NCBI RefSeq assembly: GCF_019218285.1
Contig: NZ_JAHUZG010000002.1
Location: 868,001-932,000, forward strand
From: Antarctobacter sediminis
GTDB taxonomy: Bacteria > Pseudomonadota > Alphaproteobacteria > Rhodobacterales > Rhodobacteraceae
Reading direction: 5' to 3'
Length of the DNA: 64,000 nucleotides
Position numbers and translations under genes: made by a program. Shown in pieces: positions 7,793 to 16,322 of the stretch. Each line of letters starts with the position of its first letter. Within the stretch, counting starts at the first letter, position 1. The notes below the pieces were generated by a model that searched no databases, was not told where the DNA came from, and saw only the letters and a program-made list of their open reading frames with translations.

Positions 7793-9295
7793 ATGTTCGA
7801 AAATCTCTCCGAACGCCTTGGCGGCGTTTTCGACCGGCTGACCAAGCAAGGCGCCCTGTCCGAGGATGACGTCCGCACCGCCCTGCGCGAAGTACGCGTC
7901 GCCCTGCTGGAGGCCGACGTGTCGCTGCCCGTGGCACGCCAGTTCATCAAGGCGGTCGAGAAAAAAGCCACCGGCGCCGCCGTGACGAAATCTGTCACCC
8001 CCGGCCAACAGGTCGTCAAGATCGTCCATGACGAACTGATCGGCGTTCTGGCAGGCGAAGACGGCGACCCCGGCAAGCTCAAGATCGACAACCCGCCCGC
8101 GCCGATCCTCATGGTCGGCCTGCAAGGCGGCGGCAAGACGACAACCACTGCCAAGCTGGCCAAACGGCTGAAAGAGCGCGACGGCAAAAAGGTCCTGATG
8201 GCCTCGCTGGACGTCAACCGCCCCGCCGCCATGGAACAGCTGGCCATCCTTGGCCAGCAGATCGGCGTCGACACGCTGCCCATCGTCAAGGGCGAAGACC
8301 CGGTGGCCATCGCCAAGCGTGCGAAAACACAGGCGGGCCTTGGTGGCTACGACGTCTACATGCTGGACACCGCCGGTCGCCTGTCCATCGACGAAGAACT
8401 GATGGCGCAGGTCGAAGCCGTCCGTGACGTCGCCAACCCGCGCGAAACCATCCTCGTGGTCGACGGCCTGACCGGACAGGACGCCGTTCACACGGCTGAA
8501 AACTTCGACAATCGCATCGGCATTTCCGGCGTCGTGCTGACCCGGATGGACGGCGACGGACGCGGCGGCGCGGCCTTGTCCATGCGCGCCGTCACAGGCA
8601 AGCCGATCAAGTTCGTCGGCCTTGGCGAAAAGATGGACGCGCTCGAAACCTTCGAGCCGGACCGCATCGCGGGCCGCATCCTTGGCATGGGCGACATCGT
8701 GGCCCTGGTTGAGAAGGCGCAACAGACGCTCGAGGCCGAACAGGCCGAACGCATGATGAAGCGCTTCCAGAAGGGTCAGTTCAACATGAACGACCTCAAG
8801 ATGCAGCTGGAACAGATGATCAAGATGGGCGGCATGGAAGGCATGATGTCCATGATGCCCGGCATGGGCAAACTGTCCAAACAAGCCGCCGAGGCGGGCA
8901 TGGACGACAAGGTTCTGAAACAGCAGATCGCCCTGATCAACTCGATGACCAAGAAGGAGCGCGCCAACCCGCAGATCCTTCAGGCAAGCCGCAAGAAACG
9001 CATCGCCGCTGGTGCCGGGATGGAGGTCGCGGACCTCAACAAGCTGCTCAAGATGCAGCGCCAGATGTCCGACATGATGAAAAAAATGGGCAAGATGGGC
9101 AAAGGCGGCATGCTGAAACAGGCCATGCGCGGCATGTTTGGCGGCAAGGGCGGCCTGCCCCCGGAAATGGCGCAGGGCATGGACCCCAAGGCGCTCGAAG
9201 CCGCGGCCAAGCAGATGGGGGCCAAAGGCGGCCTGCCCGGCCTTGGCGGCGCGGCGCTGCCCCCCGGCCTCTCCGGCTTCGGCAAAAAGAAGTAA
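7793..9295 (+). CDS. ffh: Signal recognition particle protein Ffh (SRP54)
   Basis: GTPase that binds signal sequences of nascent membrane proteins and, with SRP RNA, docks to FtsY. 500 residues: N domain (1-about 95), G domain with P-loop GLQGGGKTTT (109-118), DTAGR and TRMDGDGRGG, and a Met-rich M domain from about 305 that ends in a Gly/Met/Lys-rich tail. The start MFENLSERLG is the family N-terminus, preceded by a purine-rich AAAAGGAGG site. It heads the block that leads to rpsP, rimM, trmD and rplS. Confidence 0.97.
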   Translation: MFENLSERLGGVFDRLTKQGALSEDDVRTALREVRVALLEADVSLPVARQFIKAVEKKATGAAVTKSVTPGQQVVKIVHDELIGVLAGEDGDPGKLKIDNPPAPILMVGLQGGGKTTTTAKLAKRLKERDGKKVLMASLDVNRPAAMEQLAILGQQIGVDTLPIVKGEDPVAIAKRAKTQAGLGGYDVYMLDTAGRLSIDEELMAQVEAVRDVANPRETILVVDGLTGQDAVHTAENFDNRIGISGVVLTRMDGDGRGGAALSMRAVTGKPIKFVGLGEKMDALETFEPDRIAGRILGMGDIVALVEKAQQTLEAEQAERMMKRFQKGQFNMNDLKMQLEQMIKMGGMEGMMSMMPGMGKLSKQAAEAGMDDKVLKQQIALINSMTKKERANPQILQASRKKRIAAGAGMEVADLNKLLKMQRQMSDMMKKMGKMGKGGMLKQAMRGMFGGKGGLPPEMAQGMDPKALEAAAKQMGAKGGLPGLGGAALPPGLSGFGKKK

Positions 9296-9320
9296 CGCAA
9301 AAGGAAAACCCGACCGGCTG

Positions 9321-9358
9321 TTTCTTCTTGGTCCAAATACCTCCCGCCGGAGGCATCC
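9321..9358 (+). repeat. 3'-end repeat, copy 1 (after ffh)
   Basis: Starts 25 nt after the ffh stop. It contains TTTCTTCTTGG, an AT-rich AAATAC, then the small hairpin CCTCC-CGCC-GGAGG (9340-9353). Two related copies lie at 32791-32843 (minus) and 43396-43454 (plus), each downstream of and in the same orientation as a gene. I associate this short repeat type with Rhodobacterales intergenic DNA; the role (3' processing, termination) is inference. Confidence 0.6.
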
Positions 9359-9396
9359 AACCGCCCCGCAAGAGACACCGCCTGATCTGACACACC

Positions 9397-9933
9397 ATGC
9401 CCGCCCCCACGCTGCATACCCCGCGCCTGACGCTGCGCCCCCATGTCCTCGCCGACATGGAACCGTTCTGGGAATTCTACCAGAGCGACCGCGCCGCCTA
9501 TATCAGCGGGCCGCGGGACCGCGGTCATTTCTGGTACGGTTTCACCTCCGAAGTCGGAACCTGGGACCTTTGCGGCTATGGCGGCTGGGCGGTTGATCTC
9601 AAGGGTGGCGGCTTTGTCGGGCAGGTTGCGATCATCCAGCCACCGGCCTACCCGGAGCTGGAAATTGGCTGGATTCTCTTCGACGGGCACGAAGGCAAAG
9701 GCTATGCCGCCGAAGCGGTGACAGCGGCCCTGCACTGGGCATGGGAAAACCTGTCGATCGACACGCTGGTCAGCTACATCGACCCCGCCAATACGCGGTC
9801 CCGCGCATTGGCCGAACGCCTGGGCGCGGTGCAGGACCCGGCGGCGGCGCTGCCTCAGGGCGACACCGCCGAAGATACGCTCGTCTACCGCCACAGCCCC
9901 GACGCGGACGGCAGCCCGGAGGCCTACGCATGA
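9397..9933 (+). CDS. GNAT acetyltransferase 1 of tandem array
   Basis: RimJ/RimL-type N-acetyltransferase (Acetyltransf_3), 178 residues, first of five adjacent paralogues. TPRLTLRPHVLADMEPF is the family opening. The acetyl-CoA-binding motif A is in GHEGKGYAAEAV (about 91-102), and ISYIDPANTRSRALAERLGA-like sequence forms motif B. The stop overlaps the next start as ATGA. The target (protein N-terminus, amino sugar, small amine) cannot be deduced. Confidence 0.85.
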   Translation: MPAPTLHTPRLTLRPHVLADMEPFWEFYQSDRAAYISGPRDRGHFWYGFTSEVGTWDLCGYGGWAVDLKGGGFVGQVAIIQPPAYPELEIGWILFDGHEGKGYAAEAVTAALHWAWENLSIDTLVSYIDPANTRSRALAERLGAVQDPAAALPQGDTAEDTLVYRHSPDADGSPEAYA

Positions 9934-10457
9934 GCCTGACCAACGCCCCCCGCCTGGAAACCGAACGCCTGATCCTGCGCGGCCCCGAACCGCAGGACGC
10001 CGAACCGCTGATCGCCTTCCTGATGGATCAGGACCGCGCCGCCGGTTTCGGAGCCTATGACAACCGAGGAGATGCCTGGCGCTGGTACGCGCTCAACATC
10101 GGTCACTGGCACATCCACGGCTACGGGTACTTCACCATCGAAGTAAAAGGCGAAGGCAAGCCCGCCGGAATCTGCGGCATCTGGAACCCCGAAGGCTGGC
10201 CCGAACCCGAGGTCGGCTGGGTCGTCTTTGATGGCTACGAGGGACGCGGCATTGCCCGCGAGGCTGCGGAACGTGCGCGCCGCTGGGCCTATGAGGATCT
10301 GGGCTTTACCACGTTGACCTCGAACATCGTGCCGGGCAATGCGCGGTCCGCCGCGCTTGCCTCGCGGCTGGGGGCGACCTACGAACGCACCTATCACAAT
10401 GAAAACATGGGTGAAGACGAACTCTGGCGCCACCCGGGACCGGAGGCGCTGAGATGA
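9930..10457 (+). CDS. GNAT acetyltransferase 2 of tandem array
   Basis: 175-residue RimJ/RimL-type acetyltransferase. It opens with LETERLILRGPEPQDAEPL and carries motif A as GYEGRGIAREA and a C-terminal NARSAALASRLGA segment. The start at 9930 is fixed by the 4-nt overlap with the gene before it, and its own stop overlaps the next start in the same way. A shared WYALNIGHWHIHGYGYFTIE-type central segment links it to members 1, 3 and 5, so the array arose by duplication. Confidence 0.85.
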   Translation: MSLTNAPRLETERLILRGPEPQDAEPLIAFLMDQDRAAGFGAYDNRGDAWRWYALNIGHWHIHGYGYFTIEVKGEGKPAGICGIWNPEGWPEPEVGWVVFDGYEGRGIAREAAERARRWAYEDLGFTTLTSNIVPGNARSAALASRLGATYERTYHNENMGEDELWRHPGPEALR

Positions 10458-10960
10458 TCCCCACCATCACCCTGACCACCAATCGCCTGACCCTGCGCAC
10501 CCCGCAGGAAGAGGATTTTGCCGCGGTCGCCGCCTTCATGGCCTCCGCCCGGTCCCGCTTTGTCGGTGGCCCGGTCGGCGACAGCTTTGACCAGTGGCGC
10601 GGGTTCCTGTCCGGGATCGGCCATTGGTGTATGCGCGGCTACGGGTTCTTCACCGTTCTGCACGACGGAGAAAAGGTCGGCCGCGTGGGCCTGATCAACC
10701 ACGTGATGTGGGACGAACCGGAACTGGGCTGGCACATTTTCGACGGCCACGAAGGCAAGGGCTATGCCACCGAGGCGGCCGCCTGCGCCCGCGACTGGGC
10801 GGCGCGGGAACTGGGCCTTGGGCCGTTGATTTCCTATATTCACCCGGACAACACGCCCTCCCGCCGTGTGGCCGAACGGCTTGGCGCGCATCTGGAAAGC
10901 GAAAAATCCCTGTTGGGGCACCCCGCGCAGGTCTGGCGTCACCAGAAGGTGGACACATGA
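10454..10960 (+). CDS. GNAT acetyltransferase 3 of tandem array
   Basis: 168-residue RimJ/RimL-type acetyltransferase. LTTNRLTLRTPQEEDF is the opening strand and helix, GHEGKGYATEAA the acetyl-CoA loop, and YIHPDNTPSRRVAERLGA the C-terminal motif. It overlaps its neighbours by 4 nt on both sides, so translation of the array is coupled from one gene to the next. Confidence 0.85.
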   Translation: MIPTITLTTNRLTLRTPQEEDFAAVAAFMASARSRFVGGPVGDSFDQWRGFLSGIGHWCMRGYGFFTVLHDGEKVGRVGLINHVMWDEPELGWHIFDGHEGKGYATEAAACARDWAARELGLGPLISYIHPDNTPSRRVAERLGAHLESEKSLLGHPAQVWRHQKVDT

Positions 10961-11526
10961 CCGCGCCCTGCGAACGCCATACGCCGGGTCCCGCCGCCCG
11001 CGCCGCCGCCCGTCTGGGCGGACGGCTGCCCGTGCTGGACACGCGCCGCCTGCAACTGCGCGGGCCGCGGATCTATGATTTCGATGCCTACGCCGGGATC
11101 TTCTGTTCCCAACGCGCCGTCCATATGGGGGGCCCGTTCAGCCGCGAGGCCGCTTGGGGCGATTTCACCAATTACTGCGCTTGCTGGTTGCTGCACGGCT
11201 TTGGCCTTTGGACCATCGACGCAAGCACGACCCCTTCGGCAGGCTTTGCCCTGCTGGGGTATGAATACAGCGATCCCGAACCCGAACTGGGCATCTTCCT
11301 GACGTCCGAGGCCGAGGGCGAGGGTTATGCCGCAGAGGCGTTGGAGGCCGTGCGCGCCCATGCCTTCGAAACCCTTGGCTGGGACAGCGTCGCCTCATTC
11401 GTCGATCCGGACAACACGCGCTGCATCTCGCTCATGACACGGCTGGGCGCCCGTCGCGACGCCGAGGCAGAGGCAAAGCTGACCGACGACACCCTTGTTT
11501 TTCGCCATGTCAAAGAGGCCGCCTGA
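10957..11526 (+). CDS. GNAT acetyltransferase 4 of tandem array
   Basis: 189-residue acetyltransferase with a longer, Ala/Arg-rich N-terminus (about 30 residues) before LDTRRLQLRGPRIYDFDAY. The acetyl-CoA loop reads EAEGEGYAAEAL, lacking the basic residue of the usual Q/RxxGxG/A loop, and the C-terminal motif is FVDPDNTRCISLMTRLGA. It is the most divergent member. The start follows the previous gene by ATGA overlap; its stop shares one base with the next start. Confidence 0.82.
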   Translation: MTAPCERHTPGPAARAAARLGGRLPVLDTRRLQLRGPRIYDFDAYAGIFCSQRAVHMGGPFSREAAWGDFTNYCACWLLHGFGLWTIDASTTPSAGFALLGYEYSDPEPELGIFLTSEAEGEGYAAEALEAVRAHAFETLGWDSVASFVDPDNTRCISLMTRLGARRDAEAEAKLTDDTLVFRHVKEAA

Positions 11527-12128
11527 TGGGACATCGCGACATTCCCGTGCTTGAAACCAAGCGGCTGATCCTGCGCGGCCCCGAGCCAGGCGATTATCCG
11601 GACTTCAAGGCCACTTTCGCCTCGTATCGCTCGCGCTTTATGGGCGGACCGCTGAATGCCTATGAAACATGGATGCTGTACGCGGCTGAAATCGGTCACT
11701 GGGAAATCCGCGGTTTTGGCATGTGGATGGTCCACCTGCGTGACAGCGATGAAACCGTCGGCATGGCGGGCGCCTGGTTCCCGGCCAAATGGCCGGAGCG
11801 GGAAATCGCATGGATCATCTGGCCGGACAAGGCGGGCAAAGGCTATGCACTGGAAGCGACCGACCGCGTGCGCCGCCACCTGTACGAGGATCGCGGCTGG
11901 GACCGGGCGGTGAGCTACATCGACCCCAAGAACCTCGAAGCGATCCGACTGGCCGAGCGGCTGGGCTGTACCAAGGACCATGACGCGCCCTCCATTGATG
12001 GCAGCGACGCCGTCTATCGCCACCCAAGCCTTGCCGACCTGCAAGGTCAGGTCGGCCACGGGGTCGCCATGGAAATCGCCCACTACCAGGATCCGCTTTT
12101 CAAACCGAAAGGCTGGGCCGTTGACTGA
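11526..12128 (+). CDS. GNAT acetyltransferase 5 of tandem array
   Basis: 200-residue RimJ/RimL-type acetyltransferase. It opens LETKRLILRGPEPGDY, nearly the same as member 2, has the loop KAGKGYALEAT and the C-terminal YIDPKNLEAIRLAERLGC, then a 45-residue tail beyond the GNAT fold. Its start is 1 nt inside the previous stop (TGATG). The chorismate mutase gene follows after 31 nt. Confidence 0.85.
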   Translation: MGHRDIPVLETKRLILRGPEPGDYPDFKATFASYRSRFMGGPLNAYETWMLYAAEIGHWEIRGFGMWMVHLRDSDETVGMAGAWFPAKWPEREIAWIIWPDKAGKGYALEATDRVRRHLYEDRGWDRAVSYIDPKNLEAIRLAERLGCTKDHDAPSIDGSDAVYRHPSLADLQGQVGHGVAMEIAHYQDPLFKPKGWAVD

Positions 12129-12159
12129 TACCCGCCAACCGACCGCAAAGGACCGACGC

Positions 12160-12456
12160 ATGACCGATGATGTCACCCGCGCCGCAGAGCTGCTGAAAGA
12201 ACACCGCAACAGCATCGACCGGCTGGACGCGATCCTTGTGTTCACGCTGGCCGAGCGGTTCAAGCACACTCAGGCCGTGGGAGTCCTCAAGGCGCAGCAC
12301 GAGCTTCCCCCATCCGACCCCGCGCGAGAGGAAAAACAGATCGCGCGGTTGCAGGATCTGGCACTCCAGGCCGATCTGGACCCGGAGTTTGCCAAGAAAT
12401 TCCTGAACTTCGTCATTCAGGAAGTCATCCAGCACCATAAACAGCACCAATCCTGA
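12160..12456 (+). CDS. Chorismate mutase (AroQ class)
   Basis: All-helical AroQ-type enzyme converting chorismate to prephenate for Phe/Tyr synthesis. The 98-residue protein shows the family pattern: [19 protein letters not shown] in helix 1 with the conserved Arg and Asp, [17 protein letters not shown] around the active-site loop, and a C-terminal helix ending in [14 protein letters not shown]. The start at 12160 gives the normal length. It lies 44 nt before rpsP, a position common in Rhodobacterales. Confidence 0.9.
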   Translation: MTDDVTRAAELLKEHRNSIDRLDAILVFTLAERFKHTQAVGVLKAQHELPPSDPAREEKQIARLQDLALQADLDPEFAKKFLNFVIQEVIQHHKQHQS

Positions 12457-12500
12457 CGGAACGATCCGTCAGTCAAGCCATTCGACAAAGGAGAAAACAA

Positions 12501-12869
12501 ATGGCAGTCAAGATTCGTCTCGCCCGTGGCGGCTCGAAAAAGCGTCCCTTCTACCGCATCGTGGCAGCCGACAGCCGCATGCCGCGCGACGGCCGCTTTA
12601 TCGAAAAGCTGGGCACCTACAACCCGCTCCTGCCCAAGGACAGCGAAGACCGCGTCAAGATGGACATCGAGCGCATCCAGTACTGGCTGGGTCAGGGCGC
12701 ACAGGTCACCGACCGCGTGTCGCGCTTCCTCGAAGCCGCCGAGGTGATCGAGAAGAAAGAGCGCTCGAACCCCAAGAAAGGCACCCCGGGCAAGAAAGCC
12801 CAGGAGCGCGCCGAAGAGAAAGCTGAAAAAGCAGCAGCAGCCGCCGAAGCCGCTGCCGACGCTGAATAA
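12501..12869 (+). CDS. rpsP: 30S ribosomal protein S16
   Basis: Ribosomal protein S16, which stabilises the 5' domain of 16S rRNA. Residues 1-80 carry the family signature ([20 protein letters not shown], then GTYNPLLP). The protein is 122 residues because of a Lys/Ala/Glu-rich tail from about residue 85, a common alphaproteobacterial extension. An AAAGGAG site precedes the ATG. It opens the rpsP-rimM-trmD-rplS series. Confidence 0.97.
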   Translation: MAVKIRLARGGSKKRPFYRIVAADSRMPRDGRFIEKLGTYNPLLPKDSEDRVKMDIERIQYWLGQGAQVTDRVSRFLEAAEVIEKKERSNPKKGTPGKKAQERAEEKAEKAAAAAEAAADAE

Positions 12870-12922
12870 GCATCGTTACGGGGGCGGCGGGCCATGCCTG
12901 CCGTCCTCTTTCCCGGATTTCC

Positions 12923-13066
12923 ATGTTCCGCCTGTTTCGCAGCCTGTTCCTTTTGCTCATCGCCTTTCTTGCGGGGTTTCTCTATTCCGAGATGACGTGG
13001 CATGATCGCTGCGTCGAAAAAGGGGGCGAGGCCCGAGGGGGCCTGTGTTTCGGGGTGTCGCGATGA
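12923..13066 (+). CDS. Small single-span membrane protein between rpsP and rimM
   Basis: A 47-codon ORF: basic start MFRLFRS, one hydrophobic helix (about 7-21), then a short tail with two Cys in [17 protein letters not shown]. Its stop overlaps the rimM start as ATGA, which strongly suggests it is translated. The two Cys and the GG between them look conserved by design, perhaps as a periplasmic disulfide, but I know no function. It is easily missed because of its length. Confidence 0.65.
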   Translation: MFRLFRSLFLLLIAFLAGFLYSEMTWHDRCVEKGGEARGGLCFGVSR

Positions 13067-13569
13067 CTGAAATGATCTGTGTCGGTGCGATTGCGGGCGC
13101 CTTTGGCGTTCACGGTGAGGTCCGGCTGAAAAGCTTTACCTCGGATCCGCTGGCCGTCGTGGATTACGCGCCTCTGTCGACCGAAGATCAAAAGCGCCAT
13201 TTCGACATCGAGATCACGCGAGAGATCAAGAACGGCTTTGCCGCCCGCCTGTCAGGCGTGGCCACCAAGGAAGAGGCCGATGCGCTGAAAGGCGTCCGCC
13301 TGTTTGCGCCGCGCGATCGCCTGCCAAACCTTCCCGACGATGAATACTATCACGCCGACCTGATTGGCCTTGCCGTCTTTGACACCGGCGGCGCGCCACT
13401 GGGCAAGGTCAAGGCCGTGCACAACCACGGCGCCACCGACCTGCTGGAGCTTCAGCTTCCCGGCCAGTCCCGTACCGTTCTGATGCCCTTCACCATGGCC
13501 GCCGTGCCGACCGTCGACCTGACCGCCGGGCGCATCGTGGCCGACCCTCCCGACGGCTTGCTGGACTAG
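13063..13569 (+). CDS. rimM: 16S rRNA processing protein RimM
   Basis: Ribosome maturation factor that binds S19 and helps assemble the 30S head. 168 residues: the N-terminal RimM barrel ([21 protein letters not shown]) and a C-terminal PRC-barrel domain from about residue 95 ([16 protein letters not shown]), with [10 protein letters not shown] and [15 protein letters not shown] typical of the family. The start at 13063 is fixed by overlap with the small membrane ORF upstream. Confidence 0.96.
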   Translation: MTEMICVGAIAGAFGVHGEVRLKSFTSDPLAVVDYAPLSTEDQKRHFDIEITREIKNGFAARLSGVATKEEADALKGVRLFAPRDRLPNLPDDEYYHADLIGLAVFDTGGAPLGKVKAVHNHGATDLLELQLPGQSRTVLMPFTMAAVPTVDLTAGRIVADPPDGLLD

Positions 13570-13835
13570 GCAAAATACGCCACATAGTTGTGAAACATGC
13601 GCCGCTGGCAACTGCTGGCCGTGACTCGGTCTTGCCGAAAATTGACGGGATTTCCCCTTATTCACGATCCACGACCTGGCTACTCCGCCCTTGTTCGGAG
13701 ACAGATATCGGCCCAGCCCGTCACTGTCCCGAATGGGGAAACGTGAGGCAGTGAATCCGCACCCGGACCGCCACGATCAGGCCTCAATTTTCGTCCAATT
13801 TTAGCCGCAATCGAATTGGTTTTGAGGGGGTTGTC

Positions 13836-14927
13836 GTGGACGCACTGGTGTATCGACTGGCACTGGCCAGCGTGGCAATCGGGCCTGCCCTTGTTGCGAC
13901 GACGCTGCCGGTTTCATGGATCGGCCTGCCTATTGGCGTGGCCATCGGCGGCGCGGGCGGCGTCTATGCCCTTTTGGCTGCGCTGAAGGGCGGCAAGGAC
14001 CAACCACGCCGGCGCGGCCCCGTCCTGTTGCGGCGCGCCACCCTACGCCAGCGGCACGCCGATCTGCCCTCGGACGACGCGCAGAAACTCGCGCTGGCAG
14101 AGGCGCTTGCCGCCGCCGTGGACCTGCGCGCGGAACCCGAGGCCCCGCCAAGTCGCGCCACCGCGGTCGCCCGCATCTTGTCCCGCATCATGGACAGCTG
14201 GAACGCATCGGACATGGCCGCGCTGCCGCGCGACATGACGCTGACGCTCACGCTACTGGAACGGCTGCTGAACGCAGAGCCGGGAGAGGCGGGCCGGATC
14301 GCGCAGATGTTCCGGCGTCCGGACGTTGTGTTGGGCCTGCGACAGGAAATCGACACCATCGCAAAAGCCCGCGCCGCCTATGACCGGGCCTTCGCGGCCT
14401 TTCAGGCAACTCGGCTGATGAACGCGGCGGATCCCAAGCCTCGAACCCTGATGCAGGCGCTGCACAGCCTTGGTACGCCGGACACAGACCTTTGGCACCG
14501 GATCGTCCGCGACTATGACCCCACGGATCCTGACCAGCGGAACGCCGCCCTGTGGTGCGTCGGCCGGCCCGAATGTGACCGCGCCACAGTTGCGACCTTC
14601 CTGTCCCGCCTGCCTGAGGGCGCGCAGTTACAGAACGCATGGCTGGACGGCGACGACGCGTTCTTGCAGCACGTCCGTCAGGTGATCGGCAATTGTAACG
14701 ACGGGCTGTACCGTCAGCAGGAAATCGGTTTTGATCCCGAACCGCTGGCGGCCGAGGCCTTGGCAAAGGAACTGGATGCGCTGGCCACGCTCAGCGGCAA
14801 GGCCCGCTGGCCGGACGCGCAATGCGCCATCGTCGCGCTGGACGGGCGCGCCCCGCGCCCGCGCCCGGCTTGGGATATCAAAGCCGGTCAACTTGCGGCC
14901 CCGCCCGCCCGCGCCGACTATCTCTAG
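13836..14927 (+). CDS. Unknown protein with N-terminal membrane hairpin
   Basis: 363 residues, GTG start with GAGGGGG 6 nt upstream. Residues 5-50 contain two hydrophobic segments split by a short loop, so the protein is membrane-anchored with a mainly soluble, Ala/Arg/Asp-rich, helical C-terminal part (about 75-345). I recognise no domain. It sits between rimM and trmD with 266 nt of upstream and 87 nt of downstream spacing, so it is probably an insertion with its own promoter in the ribosome-maturation block. Codon use is like its neighbours. Confidence 0.7.
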   Translation: MDALVYRLALASVAIGPALVATTLPVSWIGLPIGVAIGGAGGVYALLAALKGGKDQPRRRGPVLLRRATLRQRHADLPSDDAQKLALAEALAAAVDLRAEPEAPPSRATAVARILSRIMDSWNASDMAALPRDMTLTLTLLERLLNAEPGEAGRIAQMFRRPDVVLGLRQEIDTIAKARAAYDRAFAAFQATRLMNAADPKPRTLMQALHSLGTPDTDLWHRIVRDYDPTDPDQRNAALWCVGRPECDRATVATFLSRLPEGAQLQNAWLDGDDAFLQHVRQVIGNCNDGLYRQQEIGFDPEPLAAEALAKELDALATLSGKARWPDAQCAIVALDGRAPRPRPAWDIKAGQLAAPPARADYL

Positions 14928-15014
14928 GCTGGAATTTGGCATCCTTTGGGGCCAAAGCTTGCCCCGCCCCCCGGGCTCGGGCTAAACGGCGCCCCAAAGC
15001 AGGACGCCAGCCCG

Positions 15015-15818
15015 ATGTCAGACCAGTCTCCCCCCAACCGCTCTCATGGTCGCAAGTCGATCCGCCCGACGCTGAAACCGCGCGATCTGATGGAGCCGGA
15101 CCCGGAAATCGCGCGCGCATGGCGGGCGCAGGTCATTACCCTTTTCCCCGAGGCATTCCCCGGGACTCTGGGCCTTTCGCTGACCGGCAAGGCGCTGAAA
15201 GAACGGCGCTGGCAGCTAAGCCCGATCCCCCTGCGCAGCTTTGGCGAAGGCAAGCACCGCAACGTCGATGACACCCCTGCCGGAGGCGGGGCCGGCATGG
15301 TCCTGCGGCCCGACGTCATGGGCGCCGCCATCGACGCCGCCCGCGAAGAGCAACACGCCGGTGCGCCGCTGATCTATCTTTCACCGCGTGGTCGCCCCTT
15401 TTCGCAGGCCATGGCCCGCGATCTGGCCACCCGGCCGGGTGTGACGCTGATCTGCGGCCGGTTCGAAGGGCTCGATCAGCGTGTGATCGACCACTACAAC
15501 ATCATCGAGGTTTCGATTGGCGACTATGTCCTGACCGGCGGCGAAATCGCCGCGCAGGTCATGCTGGACGCCATCGTGCGCCTGTTGCCCGGCGTTTTGG
15601 GCAATGCGGCTTCGACCGAAGAAGAAAGCTTTTCCGACGGGCTGCTTGAACATCCGCAATACACCCGCCCCGCCGAATGGCAGGGGCGTGCTATTCCGCC
15701 GGTTCTGTTGTCGGGCGATCATGGTGCAGTCGCCCGCTGGCGCCGCGACCAGAGCGAGGCATTGACCCGGGAACGCCGCCCCGACCTGTGGCAAATCCTC
15801 AAGGAGCAAGAGGAATGA
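15015..15818 (+). CDS. trmD: tRNA (guanine-37-N1)-methyltransferase
   Basis: SPOUT methyltransferase that makes m1G37 and prevents +1 frameshifting. 267 residues. The core begins at AQVITLFPEAFPG (about residue 38); GGGAGMVLRPDVM, YLSPRGRPF, CGRFEGLDQRVIDHY and EVSIGDYVLTGGE form the trefoil-knot SAM site. About 37 residues, including SHGRKSIRPTLKPRDLM, precede the core; most TrmDs start directly at the strand. The chosen ATG at 15015 keeps this extension; a shorter start at a later Met is possible. The stop overlaps the following GNAT gene. Confidence 0.94.
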   Translation: MSDQSPPNRSHGRKSIRPTLKPRDLMEPDPEIARAWRAQVITLFPEAFPGTLGLSLTGKALKERRWQLSPIPLRSFGEGKHRNVDDTPAGGGAGMVLRPDVMGAAIDAAREEQHAGAPLIYLSPRGRPFSQAMARDLATRPGVTLICGRFEGLDQRVIDHYNIIEVSIGDYVLTGGEIAAQVMLDAIVRLLPGVLGNAASTEEESFSDGLLEHPQYTRPAEWQGRAIPPVLLSGDHGAVARWRRDQSEALTRERRPDLWQILKEQEE

Positions 15819-16267
15819 TGCACCTGCGCCGCGCCACAGAGGCCGATCTGCCCGCCATCGTTGCACTCCTGGCGGATGACCCTCTGGGGGCCACGCGCGA
15901 AGATGCCTCGCTGCCCCTTGATCGCGCCTATGCCAAGGCATTCGCGGCCATCGACGCCGACCCGAACCAGTTGCTGGCCGTGGCCGATGCAGACGGGCAG
16001 ATCCTTGGCTGCCTTCAGATTACTTTTCTGCCCGGACTGTCCCGCAAGGGCGCGTGGCGGGGCCAGATCGAATCCGTCAGAGTGGCTCAGTCCGCGCGGG
16101 GTATCGGGCTGGGCAAGACGATCTTTGAATGGGCCATAGAAACCTGCCGTGCCCAAGGATGCAGCCTTGTTCAACTGACTTCGGACACAGGCCGCCCGGA
16201 TGCGCACCGGTTCTACGAAGCCTTGGGCTTTGTCGGCAGCCACACAGGGTTCAAGCTGGCGCTCTGA
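15815..16267 (+). CDS. GNAT N-acetyltransferase
   Basis: 150-residue GNAT of the Acetyltransf_1 type, separate from the tandem RimJ/RimL-like array. LRRATEADLPAIVALLADD is the first strand and helix, the acetyl-CoA loop is SARGIGLGKTIFEW (about 95-108), and YEALGFVGSHTGFKL closes the domain. It starts ATGATG inside the trmD stop (4-nt overlap), so it is coupled to trmD. The substrate is unknown. Confidence 0.85.
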   Translation: MMHLRRATEADLPAIVALLADDPLGATREDASLPLDRAYAKAFAAIDADPNQLLAVADADGQILGCLQITFLPGLSRKGAWRGQIESVRVAQSARGIGLGKTIFEWAIETCRAQGCSLVQLTSDTGRPDAHRFYEALGFVGSHTGFKLAL

Positions 16268-16322
16268 CGGCTTTACCCATGGTGCGGCCCCGTGCCACCC
16301 TGTCCCGAAAATGGAGGTGCCC

